Below are positions 12,221-23,485 of a stretch of 64,000 bases of DNA, one piece after another. The stretch spans positions 45,050,984 to 45,114,983 of the forward strand of contig NC_088300.1 in NCBI RefSeq assembly GCF_032854445.1, written 5' to 3'. The stretch's first letter is position 1; each line of letters begins with the position of its first letter. Source of the DNA: Liolophura sinensis (lineage: Eukaryota > Mollusca > Polyplacophora > Chitonida > Chitonidae). The position numbers were made by a program, and so were the translations under genes. Under the pieces are notes generated by a model. That model did no database searches, had not been told where the DNA came from, and saw only the letters and a program-made list of their open reading frames with translations.

Positions 12221-13559
12221 TATTTACAAGACTGTGTAACTGAATTTGAAAATGAATGGTAGATTTATAAAAAGAGAATGTTGATTCTCTTGATGTTAAT
12301 CAATCTCTAACCACTTAGTCAAGATTGACTAGTTAAACACGGATGTTTTTCTTGATCCATATCAATACCCATGCTGAACAGGATCATATCATTTATGACA
12401 AATTGTTTAATAATAATCATGGAGTTTGTGATGGCTTTCAAGCTTCATAAGCTGTCCTACACCTGGGAATGTATATATCAAACAGTAACAGACAACACTG
12501 ATTTAAACAAGACTGTCAGGTGAAGTATACATACACCCTAGGACTATTTATATGTGGAAATCCAAAAATAAAATAGCCTTGGGAATGTAGTAAACTGTGT
12601 TATCAGCCTTCAAAACAGTGAAGTGTTTTATGTTTAGTTAAAGTGACACCTAGTTATTACCACCACCTGTTCATAAACAACACTGATGATTTTGTAACTG
12701 TTCTGCTACTGATGCATGGTCATGAGATTTTGTGCCAGTACTACATGTGTGTTTGTGCGGTCCACTATTACACACCTAGCAGTGTTTTCAGTGTTTGTCT
12801 TTAGAAACCGGATGTGATGTACACTCACCAGTGTGTATGTGGCATGTTTTCCAGTTGTAGGCTTTTAATATCACAGTCTGGTATGGTTTAAATGTTTAGG
12901 TTGGAGACTGTTGCACTGACTGAATTACAAAAGCATGCAACAAGTACATAATGCACAATCAACACTATATGTGTGTTCTTATATGTGCGCTAGCTATGCG
13001 CTACAGCTATGCGATTGTTTGGTTGCATTTAAATAATTAGGTTGCATGGAGACATGGAGACATGAAAATATGCAACACATACCTGTAGACCTGCTGGGAT
13101 GCGAGGATATTAATATTGGTAATGTTGATATTATTAATATTATAATGTTGATATTAATAATATTAGTCTTGAATGTGTTTAAATTATATGGAGACATGAT
13201 GCATTGACATATACAGTGTACATGTATGTGTACATATATTAGTTGTTATCATGAGCATCTGATATGATTTAAACATGTTTAGATTGGAAACATTGAAACC
13301 ACTTACTGATTTATTACTGCATTAGAAATGTTAGGTGTGACTTGAGTGTGCAAAAAAGTGTGAAAGTTTAACATGCATAAATGGATTTACATTGTCAACC
13401 AGAAAATGATACTGAACATTGAACTTGAGATTATATACCTGGTAATCATAACAATCAGTAGTGACCGAGTTTTGTCTGTACATTTAGTTCAGTAGATCAG
13501 CATCACTCCATCCTAACTATTACAGGCTTGATCAGTACTAACCTTGAGTCACAGTTCAT
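12221..13559. other. Non-coding stretch with an AT-palindromic patch
   Basis: I see no gene. At about 13105-13180 the sequence is almost only A and T, with repeated GATATTAATATT/AATATTATAATG words on both strands, so it could form small cruciforms. Confidence 0.5.
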
Positions 13560-13564
13560 GTACA

Positions 13565-13765
13565 TGTAAGTATTTAGATGAGTGACACTGTGCCCTCACT
13601 CAGGAGGATTGAGTACAGGCATTGACTGTACATATATATGTGTAGATGAGTGGCACTATGCCCTCACTCAGGAGGATTGAGTACAATCTACAGGAAGACT
13701 GATCTGCACAAGTATGTGTAGATCAGTGACACTATACCTCACTCAGGAGGATTGAGTGCAGACTT
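13565..13765 (+). repeat. Tandem repeat, about 73 bp x 3
   Basis: Three copies of GAGTG(A/G)CACTRTGCCCTCACT followed by CAGGAGGATTGAGTACA lie at about 13576, 13648 and 13722, with diverged linkers containing ACATATATATGTGTAGAT-like sequence. Confidence 0.85.
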
Positions 13766-14298
13766 TCTATATGTTGTTTATGAACCTGTGAAACTATACT
13801 CCCTAGCAGCTGAAATATTTTGTAGATTGTTAAATGGCTGTATATTTTCATTGTGTGTTTGACCATATTTCATGATTTCAGTGTTCACTTTTAAAAGAAC
13901 CTGCACTGAGTGTTGTTTGTGGTTTGTTATGTGCTGTTTTGGTTATGCTGTTATGTATTTAGGCCTGTATACATACAGGTATGCTAATGGAGAGTCAATA
14001 TTTATGTTAACGCTCTTGAAAAATCAGTAAACAAGCCTAGCGGTTTACATGTTATTTTCAGTAACCTCAGCATGTGTCATGTGTCATAGGGGTGCCTGCC
14101 TTGCTGGGCCGCCACAGTTGCTCATGGAATTGTGCTGAGCTTTTGTCAGATCCAGTTTGTGCAGCCGCTACACATATCATCATAACAAATACGGACAGTT
14201 CTTGTATCATTGCTTCTCTTCACATGTACATTTTTCCCCCCAGTGATATAGTCCGGTAGATGTAATGTGCATGTACATAGAGGTCATGTACATGCAAA

Positions 14299-14564
14299 GG
14301 CCTCAGTGGCCAAGGTGGTTAAAGCACTAGCGTGAAACAATGACCCAGGAGTCTCTCACCAATACGATGGCTGTAAGTTCAAGTCCAGCTCATGCTGACC
14401 CCCATTCTGGCCATATGTGTGAAGGCCTGCCAGCAACCTGCAGATTGTCATGGGTTTTCTCTGGGCTCTACCAAGTTTCCTCCCACCATAATGCTGGCAG
14501 CCGTTGTATAAGTGAAGTATTCTTGACTAAGCCATGAAACACCAATCAAATAAATCAAATAAAT
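14299..14564 (+). mobile_element. SINE family A, full length
   Basis: It has a tRNA-derived head, GGCCTCAGTGGCCAAGGTGG followed by TTAAAGCACTAGCG (box A region) and GTAAGTTCAAGTCCAGCTC (box B). The SINE A body follows, then AAACACCAATCAAATAAATC repeated as a tail. No convincing target-site duplication was found. Confidence 0.9.
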
Positions 14565-14769
14565 CATTAATATGCTGATGGTTCCCACTCTCAGTAATCA
14601 TCTTTTAGCTGACTTCTACAAAACCTGATCTGTAGTGCATCCCTTATTTTCTATAACTGTTAATCTACCATTACACTAGTCATGGATGACTTTCGCCCGT
14701 ATATAGTACAGACATAGCTTATGTCGTACCCTGAGCATAGACATCAGCATCGGCGTCCAATCATAGAGA

Positions 14770-15990
14770 AAGCAGTGTTAAACAAAATGTTTTGGATGGT
14801 ATCTTAGAACGTACTGCAGGTATTGAGCTCAGGGTTTGTACACATGTAGAGCACAATAGCACGAGGAGATGGCCCATCATTGATTGGATGAGTGCTTATC
14901 AAGTACCGTAAATTACTGAATTCCTGACTTAGTGTATTGTTAATAAAAATCAGTGTTAAACAAAGTGTTAGGGGTGTTTTCTCAAAAAGTACTGCATGTA
15001 TTGAGGTCAGGATTTTCACACATGTATAGCAGAATAGCAGGAGGGGGGTATTCCATCCTTGATTTGGTGTATAGGCTACATATTAAGTACCATAAATTAC
15101 TGAATTCCTGACTTTGTTTTATGCATAAGAACCTTGTTAAACAGAGTGTTAGGTATGGTTTCTCAAAAGTACTGCATGTATTGAGCTCAGGATTTGCACA
15201 CATGTAAAGCACACTAAGACAAGAGGGATATTCCATTGTTGATTTGGTGTGTGCATATTAAGTACTGTAAATTACTGAATTCCTGACTTTGTGTATTATG
15301 TATAAGAACCATTGTTAAACAAAGTGTTAGGCGTGGTTTCTCAAAAAGTACTGCATGTATTGAGCTCAGGATTTGCACACATATAAAGCACACTAAGACA
15401 AAAGGGATATTCGATCGTTGATTTGGTGTGTGCATATTAACTACTGTAAATTACTGAATTCCTGACTTAGTGTATTATGTATAAGAACCATTGTTAAACA
15501 AAGTGTTAGGCGTGGTTTCTCAAAAAGTACTGCATGTATTGAGCTCAGGATTTGCACACATATAAAGCACACTAAGACAAAAGGGATATTCGATCGTTGA
15601 TTTGGTGTGTGCATATTAACTACTGTAAATTACTGAATACCTGACTTAGTGTATTATGTATAAGAACCATTGTTAAACAAAGTGTTAGGCAAGGTTTCTC
15701 AAAAGTACTGCATGTATTGAGCTCAGGATTTGCACACACGAGCACAGTAACATGAGAGGGATATTCCATCATTGATTTGGTGTGTACATATTAACTACTG
15801 TAAATTACTGAATATCTGACTTAGTGTATTGTGTGTAAGAATCAGGGTTAAACAAAATGTTAGGGGTGGTATCTTAAAAAGTATTGTATGTATTGACGTG
15901 AAGTTTTAAATGCTTATAAACCACAATGCCACAAGGGGGATGTTCCATTTGCTGATGCTCTGTGAGCATATTATTTAGTGTAAATTATCA
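14770..15990 (+). repeat. Tandem array, about 180 bp x 6-7
   Basis: A unit of 176-181 bp recurs, with landmark ACTGCATGTATTGAGCTCAG at about 14811 (diverged), 14989, 15170, 15350, 15531 and 15707, and a decayed copy near 15884. Other conserved blocks are TAAATTACTGAATTCCTGAC and TTAAACAAAGTGTTAGG. The central copies are most alike and the two outermost ones most diverged, as expected from unequal exchange. Open frames of about 70-85 codons on the minus strand come from the repeat. Confidence 0.93.
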
Positions 15991-16544
15991 AATTCACAAT
16001 TTCAGTTCTTTATGCATTGAGCTGAAATTTTGCATTCATGTGTCTGATAAAGACGAGCTCTTTGTTGCTACCAATTGTAAGTTCATATTTTAACTGGCAC
16101 TTGCAACATCATGGCTTAATGCTTGTATTTACCAGTGTATCATGGTTTGTAAACTTTCGGAAAAAAGCGATTACTAACACCAGTCCTGTTAGTCCTTTAC
16201 AATGCTTAGTGTCGTTGGTCACCAGATTGTTAAATTTCCGAGCTGTTGATCATCCCAAAGGCAAATAGCTGTCCATAGTTCAACTGCAACTGCGTGGAAG
16301 GTTGGTATTAAATGAACTGTTTTCCAAAACTTCATGAAGCATCCTACAGGGGTGGAATAAAAGTGAGCCATGACAATGATAGTGCTAGTTCAAATATGAA
16401 AAAGCAAGCAAATATCATCCAGAGCGAAGTAGACTTGTAGTCCAGTGGCAGGCTAGCGGCAGGCTCGTGGAAGGCTGTTGGAATTATACCTGTAGAGAAA
16501 TTGGTACTTTGCTAATAATTTGCCTGTGGTATAATAATATTTGG

Positions 16545-16655
16545 ATTCAGTCTGAGCAGACCAGTTTCCTCCAACCCTAAGGCTGGCTTCCATTGTATAC
16601 TACGTGAAATATTCTTGAGTATGGTGTAAAAGCAGTAAGATAAATAAACACCTAA
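16545..16655 (+). mobile_element. SINE family A, 3' fragment
   Basis: CAGTTTCCTCCAACCCTAAG, then GTGAAATATTCTTGAGTATG and GTAAAAGCAGTAAGATAAAT, match the last 100 bp of SINE A with divergence. Confidence 0.75.
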
Positions 16656-17364
16656 ATAAACAGAGAAAAAATTCTGTCTGGTAAGGACGAAACAAAGCAG
16701 ATTTTTGATACAAGTTTGATACAAGACAACTGTTAAACTGCATGTAAATGATAAAAACCAGTGTATGTTCCCTACTCTGACACTGGAGACTAAAAGGAAG
16801 ACATCTCCCAGATTTATAATGCTGAATTAAGTGAAATCTTTTGCCACCATCAGTAGCTTCATAGTTATTTTTTCTGGCCACACAATGCGTTATGCCTGTT
16901 TGTTAATTTTACTTTCATCTGTCTTTCACTTAATTATTCCACACCAAAGAACATAAAAAAAGCAAACCTCATGAAATTTGACTTGGTAGCAACATTGTAA
17001 CAGAATACTTCTAAGCCATTTATTTTCCAGTTTAATAAGCAGCAACGTAATAAACCTTAGTATGGGTATGTGTATTGCATGAGCATGCCATTTCCTTTTT
17101 TGACAAGAGAAGTTGTTTGCCAATTACTGATGGCCAGTTTGATTAGCAAGCTTTTTTCTTTGGAGTGGAAATAAAACTGAGTGCAGCCTACAATTTATGG
17201 TACAGCCTCCTCTAATCTGTGTAATTTATACGAGTAGCAGGCGGAAAATCTGTGTTTACAAACCAAGAGTATTTTCCGTTTTGGCACCTACTCCATCACC
17301 TGTTTTGTTTCCCTTGTTTAATGATGGCCTGGATAAGAATTCCTTGTTACCTGTCTGATTGCAG

Positions 17365-17455
17365 ACTTCCCCGGAGCACATGTGACAACTGTATTCAGCA
17401 ACATGGAGAATGAAGACATTTTTAAGGAAGAACCCAAACCCTACCACAGCTTCAG
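17365..17455 (+). CDS. Candidate protein-coding exon, possible alternative 5' exon
   Basis: A pyrimidine-rich stretch ending in CTGATTGCAG (AG at 17363-17364) is followed by 91 bases in which only one frame is open, then by a strong donor CAG|GTAAGC. An ATG at 17403 in good context (A at -3, G at +4) opens MENEDIFKEEPKPYHSF, with two bases (AG) left for the next codon. The frame is also open upstream of this ATG (residues FPGAHVTTVFSN). The exon may therefore be internal to a coding region, or be a spliced leader plus start. If it is a leader, ATGTGA at 17380-17385 is a minimal start-stop upstream frame. The peptide is charged and I do not recognise it. The outgoing phase equals that of the exon at 60871-61004. 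No other convincing exon lies nearby. Confidence 0.5.
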
Positions 17456-17817
17456 GTAAGCCGATTTAATTGTCATTTTGTCTCACAGGTGCTAATTTTC
17501 CCCTGAATCTACATTTGCATCTTCACATGATACATTATGATCATTTACTCCTGTTTGACGTGTGGTAAAAGTTAAGGAAGTTATCCTCAAACATCCGGAT
17601 CTTTTTGCTGTAGATGGAGAAGGATCATTGGCAAATAGATTTACAAAACTAATGTTAAATGCTCAAGGAAATTACCAAAATGAAATGAGTTTGCTAACTT
17701 TTGATTGAAAACACAGGTAGAGGAAATAGTTAACAGTTTTAGTAAGGACTGGTATAATATCATTTTTAATAAAGCCTTACATATTTTTCCTGTCAACACA
17801 TATTAATACACATGTCC

Positions 17818-18003
17818 ATACTGACAACCTTTTAAACCACTAACACACTGTTTTCAGTGGAAGCTGTGCATACAGTTATTTTGAAACTGATGCTAAATTG
17901 ATTTGTATGTATCATTAGAGATGCAAGCTTCATAAAACTGTGCATCTTATTTCTCTTCAACCCATAGTTCTCTTAGAATGTTTCAAGGTATTCGTTGAAG
18001 AAT
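17818..18003 (+). repeat. Dispersed repeat family G, copy 1
   Basis: It matches 20395-20575 in order: CAACCTTTTAAACCACTAA, GATGCAAGCTTCATAAAACT and TTCTCTTAGAATGTTTCAAG. The two copies lie in direct orientation on either side of the 102 bp tandem array. Its class is unknown. Confidence 0.65.
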
Positions 18004-18370
18004 TGGGTACATGCACAAGAAAAGATGAACTTGAAGGTACATGAAATTGTTCACAGATGTTTGATTCACTAACTATTGGTCCTCCACTATTAGATGGTAG
18101 TTATCAGCACAGTGCTCCAGTCACTGTTATATATAAAGTATGGATAGATATTAGGCTATAATCAGTGCAAAGACTGTAATAAATTACAATTACATGCTTA
18201 GAACTAATCACCAGGGGAAATTAAGTCTTGGGTTAGCATCTGTTGTGGAGCTGAGCAGGGTATCATCCATCACTGGCTGTCTCTAATATACTGCAGACAT
18301 AACCAATCATCTATTGTTCTTATGTGTATGTTGTTTCAGTTTAAATGAACGTTACAAACATTTTCCAGTA

Positions 18371-20035
18371 TATCAGAGCTATGAACACTGATACATTTTT
18401 ACACATTATACACAGGGTTGAAGTGTTCATTACCAGTAATGTGAGTTCAGGTAATAAAATCTATATAAATGTATTCAGAGCTATGAACACTGATACATTT
18501 TCACACATTACACACAGGGTTGAAGTGTTCATTACCAGTAATGTGAGTTCAGGTAATAAAATCTATATAAATGTATATCAGAGCTATGAACACTGATACA
18601 TTTTCACACATTACACACAGGGTTGAAGTGTTCATTACCAGTAATGTGAGTTCAGGTAATAAAATCTATATAAATGTATTCAGAGCTATGAACAGTGATA
18701 CATTTTCACACATTACACACAGGGTTGAAGTGTTCATTACCAGTAATGTGAGTTCAGGTAATAAAGTCTATATAAATGTATTCAGAGCTATGAACAGTGA
18801 TACATTTTCACACATTACACACAGGGTTGAAGTGTTCATTACCAGTAATGTGAGTTCAGGTAATAAAATCTATATAAATGTATTCAGAGCTATGAACACT
18901 GATACATTTTCACACATTACACACAGGGTTGAAGTGTTCATTACCAGTAATGTGAGTTCAGGTAATAAAATCTATATAAATGTATATCAGAGCTATGAAC
19001 ACTGATACATTTTCACACATTACACACAGGGTTGAAGTGTTCATTACCAGTAATGTGAGTTCAGGTAATAAAATCTATATAAATGTATTCAGAGCTATGA
19101 ACAGTGATACATTTTCACACATTACACACAGGGTTGAAGTGTTCATTACCAGTAATGTGAGTTCAGGTAATAAAATCTATATAAATGTATTCAGAGCTAT
19201 AAACACTGATACATTTTCACACATTACACACAGGGTTGAAGTGTTCATTACCAGTAATGTGAGTTCAGGTAATAAAGTCTATATAAATGTATTCAGAGCT
19301 ATGAACAGTGATACATTTTCACACATTACACACATGGTTGAAGTGTTCATTACCAGTAATGTGAGTTCAGGTAATAAAATCTATATAAATGTATTCAGAG
19401 GTATGAACACTGATACATTTTCACACATTACACACAGGGTTGAAGTGTTCATTACCAGTAATGTGAGTTCAGGTAATAAAATCTATATAAATGTATTCAG
19501 AGCTATGAACAGTGATACATTTTCACACATTACACACATGGTTGAAGTGTTCATTACCAGTAATGTGAGTTCAGGTAATAAAATCTATATAAATGTATTC
19601 AGAGCTATGAACACTGATACATTTTCACACATTACACACATGGTTGAAGTGTTCATTACCAGTAACGTGAGTTCAGGTAATAAAATCTATATAAATGTAT
19701 TCAGAGCTATGAACAGTGATACATTTTCACACATTACACACATGGTTGAAGTGTTCATTACCAGTAATGTGAGTTCAGGTAATAAAATCTATATAAATGT
19801 ATTCAGAGCTATGAACACTGATACATTTTCACACATTACACACATGGTTGAAGTGTTCATTACCAGTAATGTGAGTTCAGGTAATAAAATCTATATAAAT
19901 GTATTCAGAGCTATGAACACTGATACATTTTCACACATTACACACATGGTTGAAGTGTTCATTACCAGTAATGTGAGTTCAGGTAAAAAAAATCTATATA
20001 AATGTATTCAGAGCTATGAACAGTGATACATTTTC
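18371..20035 (+). repeat. Tandem array, 102 bp x about 16.5
   Basis: Sixteen near-identical units plus a partial one carry the landmark AGCTATGAACACTGATACAT. The period is 102 bp. Two units have 103 bp (ATATCAG instead of ATTCAG), and the last full one has extra A bases. Because 102 is divisible by three, long open frames arise (up to 348 codons) whose 34-residue units read like DTFSHITHRVEVFITSNVSS. Differences between units are mostly amino-acid-changing, and the 103 bp units shift the frame, so coding function is unlikely. Each unit carries a donor-like TTCAG|GTAATA. A later cluster of units shares ACACATGG in place of ACACAGGG, showing local spread of variants. Confidence 0.95.
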
Positions 20036-20394
20036 ACACTTTATACACTGAGTTGAAGTGTTCATAGCCAGAAATATGATTTACGTTGAAGTAATAAACA
20101 TTATGTAAACATATTCATTGAAATGTCACACATTTGATGGAAGTATCTTTGAACAGAAGGGAGCTTAAATTGCTGGTTCAGTCAATGCAAGAGTCCAGGC
20201 TTGCAGCCGCTTGCTGCAGCTACATGATCCTTGACAAATTACCTCAGGTTACATGCTGTCTTTATGTTCCAAGGCTTTAGAGGTTACCTGGCAAATTAAA
20301 GCAGGTGATTTACTTCCTGGGTTTACTGCCTGCATAAATAAAGAAAAAGATACTTGTACATCTATATGTATAAATGCAAACTGCATACTGTAAA

Positions 20395-20575
20395 TCTTCA
20401 ACCTTTTCAACCACTAAAGCCCTTTCTTTTTTCAGTCGAATTTATACATATAATTGTTATGCTAAACATAACTTGTTTGTCTCATTAAAGATGAAAACTT
20501 CATAAAATTGTGCAAATTATTTCCCTACGCCCCATATAGGTCTCTCAGAATGTTTCAAAATATTGGTTGCCTAGG
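20395..20575 (+). repeat. Dispersed repeat family G, copy 2
   Basis: It shows the same ordered blocks as 17818-18003: CAACCTTTTCAACCACTAAA, GATGAAAACTTCATAAAATT and TCTCTCAGAATGTTTCAAAA. The differences suggest an old duplication or two independent insertions. Confidence 0.65.
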
Positions 20576-20729
20576 CGGTTGTAAAGGTTGAAGTGTTAGG
20601 GCATCTGCAGGCAGATGCTATGGACACACGTGTAGAACCAGAGACTTGTTGTACATGTATTCCCCGCTTGATCCCCTCAGCAGAATGAGGAGGGATAATA
20701 TTATGTTTTCATACTTGAAAGTTTGAGAG

Positions 20730-20935
20730 AATACTTAGCGTAAATGACCTAAACTTTTGTCTATGGCCCAATTCATTTTGTGAGTGTCGTTTGTCTTAAA
20801 AAGGTCTTTTGAGGTTTGTTTGGAAGGTTCATAAGTGTGAATTTCTGCACCAAAAGTAATAATTTGTGACATTATTTACCTTTCAGTGTTCTTTTTTTTT
20901 TTTTTTTTTTTTTTAGATCGTTTACACTAGGTTTT
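20730..20935 (+). repeat. Dispersed repeat family F, copy 1, with poly-T run
   Basis: GTCTTTTGAGGTTTGTTTGG followed by AATTTCTGCACCAAAAGTAATA and GACATT, ending in a T-run of about 23 (20891-20914). The same order, including the terminal T-run, is found at 27993-28110. Confidence 0.6.
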
Positions 20936-20944
20936 GTTGAATTT

Positions 20945-21190
20945 TAGAATACTTGACTGAGATTAAACCCAGGTCAGGCATACTGGTTGGCCCTGTGTCA
21001 GTTTAATGTGACTTGGTGGGTTGTCATGTCTGGTGTCTTCAGAGTGATACTTCAGTGATGACAGCGCTTTTGTGAAATGGACTAACCTGTCCACAAGAAG
21101 ACACAATATTTGTACACACACATAAGTGACTCCTTTTCGTCATATGACTGCAAAAAAAAGTATGAAGTTAAACCCCAACCCTGCTGTATG
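20945..21190 (+). mobile_element. SINE family B, 5'-shortened
   Basis: It carries a box B-like GAGATTAAACCCAGGTCAGG, GTTTAATGTGACTTGGTGGG, GTCTGGTGTCTTCAGAGTG, ACAAGAAGACACAATATTTG and CGTCATATGACTGCAAAAAA, and ends at GAAGTTAAACCCCAACCC. This is the B body plus the tail shared with family C. Confidence 0.85.
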
Positions 21191-21329
21191 AAGGAGTATG
21201 TTTGATGAAACAGCTAATTACGCCTGAGGAAGATTATGCATGTTCATGCAATGATAATATTCACTATTAAAGCCCTCTTAAAAAATTCTGTGTCAGGTGT
21301 AACCTGGCTCTGTATTTATTTATCTTTAT

Positions 21330-21515
21330 ATTTTTATTTATTTATTTACTTGATTATTGTTTTATGCCGAACTCAAGAATATTTTACTCATAAGACAGCA
21401 GCCAGCATTATGGTGGGTGGAAACTGGAAAGAGCCCTGGGGAAACCCACGACCATCTGCAAGTTGCTGCAAGATCTTCCCATGTATGGCCAGAGAGGAAG
21501 CCAGCATGAGCTTAA
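21330..21515 (-). mobile_element. SINE family A, truncated
   Basis: In reverse orientation: TATTTATTTACTTGATTATT, TTTTATGCCGAACTCAAGAA, CAGCCAGCATTATGGTGGG and AGAGGAAGCCAGCATGAGC, ending near the box B region. No clear flanking duplication was found. Confidence 0.88.
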
Positions 21516-22324
21516 CTTGAACTTACAGAAACTGTGTTGGTCTCACAGCTGGGAGAAATTTAAAAAAAAAAAAATGAAAACTTTGTGTCTAAACATCAGT
21601 AAAATCTAAGGGCCCTCTCCTGGAGTGCTGGTAGGGAAATTTGCCAAAATAAAATATTTTTCATGATGGCCTAATGCAAAATATTGTGTTTTAGTGGCAC
21701 ATGGACATATATGTTTGTGAATATTGTACTTAGTTTGTCTATAGCACTGTCTGGAGGGCTTCGCAATATTGCATATAGAGAAGCCTAATTAACATACCAG
21801 CATTAAGGAATCTCACTGGAATACACCCAGATAAAGGTTTTCCCAGAATCAGTTCTGAAATGTAACACTTTTGCGCTTGAAGAGCTTTATGTTTCCGCAG
21901 AAAATCATTTATTTTTACAAAATAACAGCCATGGATATGTAATACTGTATAAGATTCGCCTGTGTAGGTGGCTGACTTGATGTCTTATTTTAGACTCGTA
22001 TTGCCCCAATTTTCAATCTTCCCTACGTTCACCCATCGTTGGCTGTTTTTCAGATTTAAGCGTGTGGGCTGAAAACCATTTGATTTGCTTCAGAACATTA
22101 GAGTGTTCTGGCCCGTCACTAATAGTCCACTCATCACACAGTGACTGCAGTCATGAGAGTTGAAACCTGATTCGGTTTACATGTATAATGAGTTTTCTTT
22201 TACTTAAAATTACAGTAAGATTTTAGATTTTAATGTGGATGCAACATTATATCTATAGGAATGTATATGTACACTCATGTTTATGTATATGTTTTTTACA
22301 TACACATTCATGTATATATGTAAA
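21516..22324. other. Non-coding stretch
   Basis: I see no gene or repeat that can be supported here. Confidence 0.45.
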
Positions 22325-22410
22325 AACGTGTTTTGAGGTTTGTTTGGAAGGCGGGATTATATCTTACCTTAAAAATAAAAGCTTCAATACCAAAAGGTAC
22401 CATAACATTT
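22325..22410 (+). repeat. Dispersed repeat family F, partial copy
   Basis: GTGTTTTGAGGTTTGTTTGG followed by AAGCTTCAATACCAAAAGGTA corresponds to the start of family F. A minus-strand fragment with the same core lies at 45295-45330. Confidence 0.5.
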
Positions 22411-23485
22411 ATTCCATTTATTTGCATTTAAAAATGCATTTTTTTGCCTAAATTTGACATCCTTTGTAGTAAATATGTATCATTTTTGTTTTTTCCCCAA
22501 ATGGTGCCATCTACTGTTGCTTTGAAGTACATGTATGGTTAAGAAAAAGATGTCATTTCTCTTTAGCGTCTCAGTCTGTAAAAGCTCACTCACAGTCTTA
22601 ATAAATAACTTACAATTCCATTGGGAAGCAGAGGGAAGTAGTGTTTTCTCCGCTGTCTGAATATTTCATACACTGTGTGGCCTTTTCTTCAGAAAAATTC
22701 CAGCTTGCTCTCTTTTTCCTGTCTCGAACTGCAGGTGCTTGATTGTTTTCTATTTACTTCCCAGACGTATGATTTTCAAATGGTACCTTGGCTATATTAC
22801 TGTCTGGTCTGGATTAACATAGGTCAGTGGCCTCTGAGAGGCACATTCATTTTAAAACTTGTTCCTCCACGTTATCCCACCACCAAGTAAAGACAACCAA
22901 CTGATTGGAATCAAGGGAGACAACTCTGGTTGACTTTTAGTCAGTGGTTTGTGGAGTGTCGTACAGCCTGATCTCAAATATAACCTCTCCTCATTACGAC
23001 ATGCTTCATTACAAAATGTGATTTAACTTACCAGAGTCCTACATGTTTACAAAATTTTTGAAGTCATTTTAACATATTTTCAAAACAAACTCCATACAAT
23101 GTACATCACTTTTAAAATCTGTACATTTGTACACCAACAACAGTGTTGTAATATTAAGGTGAAATATGCATGACTCATTTTATCACTGCGAATAAACTTA
23201 CATGGATATTATTTGGAATGTTAAGTTTGTCAAAAGTCTTTGGCATAGTATAAAATAACAACATTTTTTCTCAGATTTTTAGGTGGGCATCATCTGGACT
23301 TTACAATGGTATAAAAATATCAGCTTTGCGGTTGTGAGGTGCCTGAAATTGAAAGAAAAATATATGAACTTGTTAATTCTTTTGTATTTTATAAACTGAA
23401 CAATTTTACGTAAATATCTAGGAAAATGAGAGTATGGTCCATAGTTTGTCAGGGTTTTTTATAGTGTAAAAAGAGGTGATGAAGC
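22411..23485. other. AT-rich non-coding stretch
   Basis: No supported gene. Open frames are short and lack splice signals. Confidence 0.45.

Noticed and set aside
18980-20026. 348-codon open frame
   Set aside because: It is the 102 bp tandem array read in one frame. Unit differences are mostly amino-acid-changing, and 103 bp units shift the frame.
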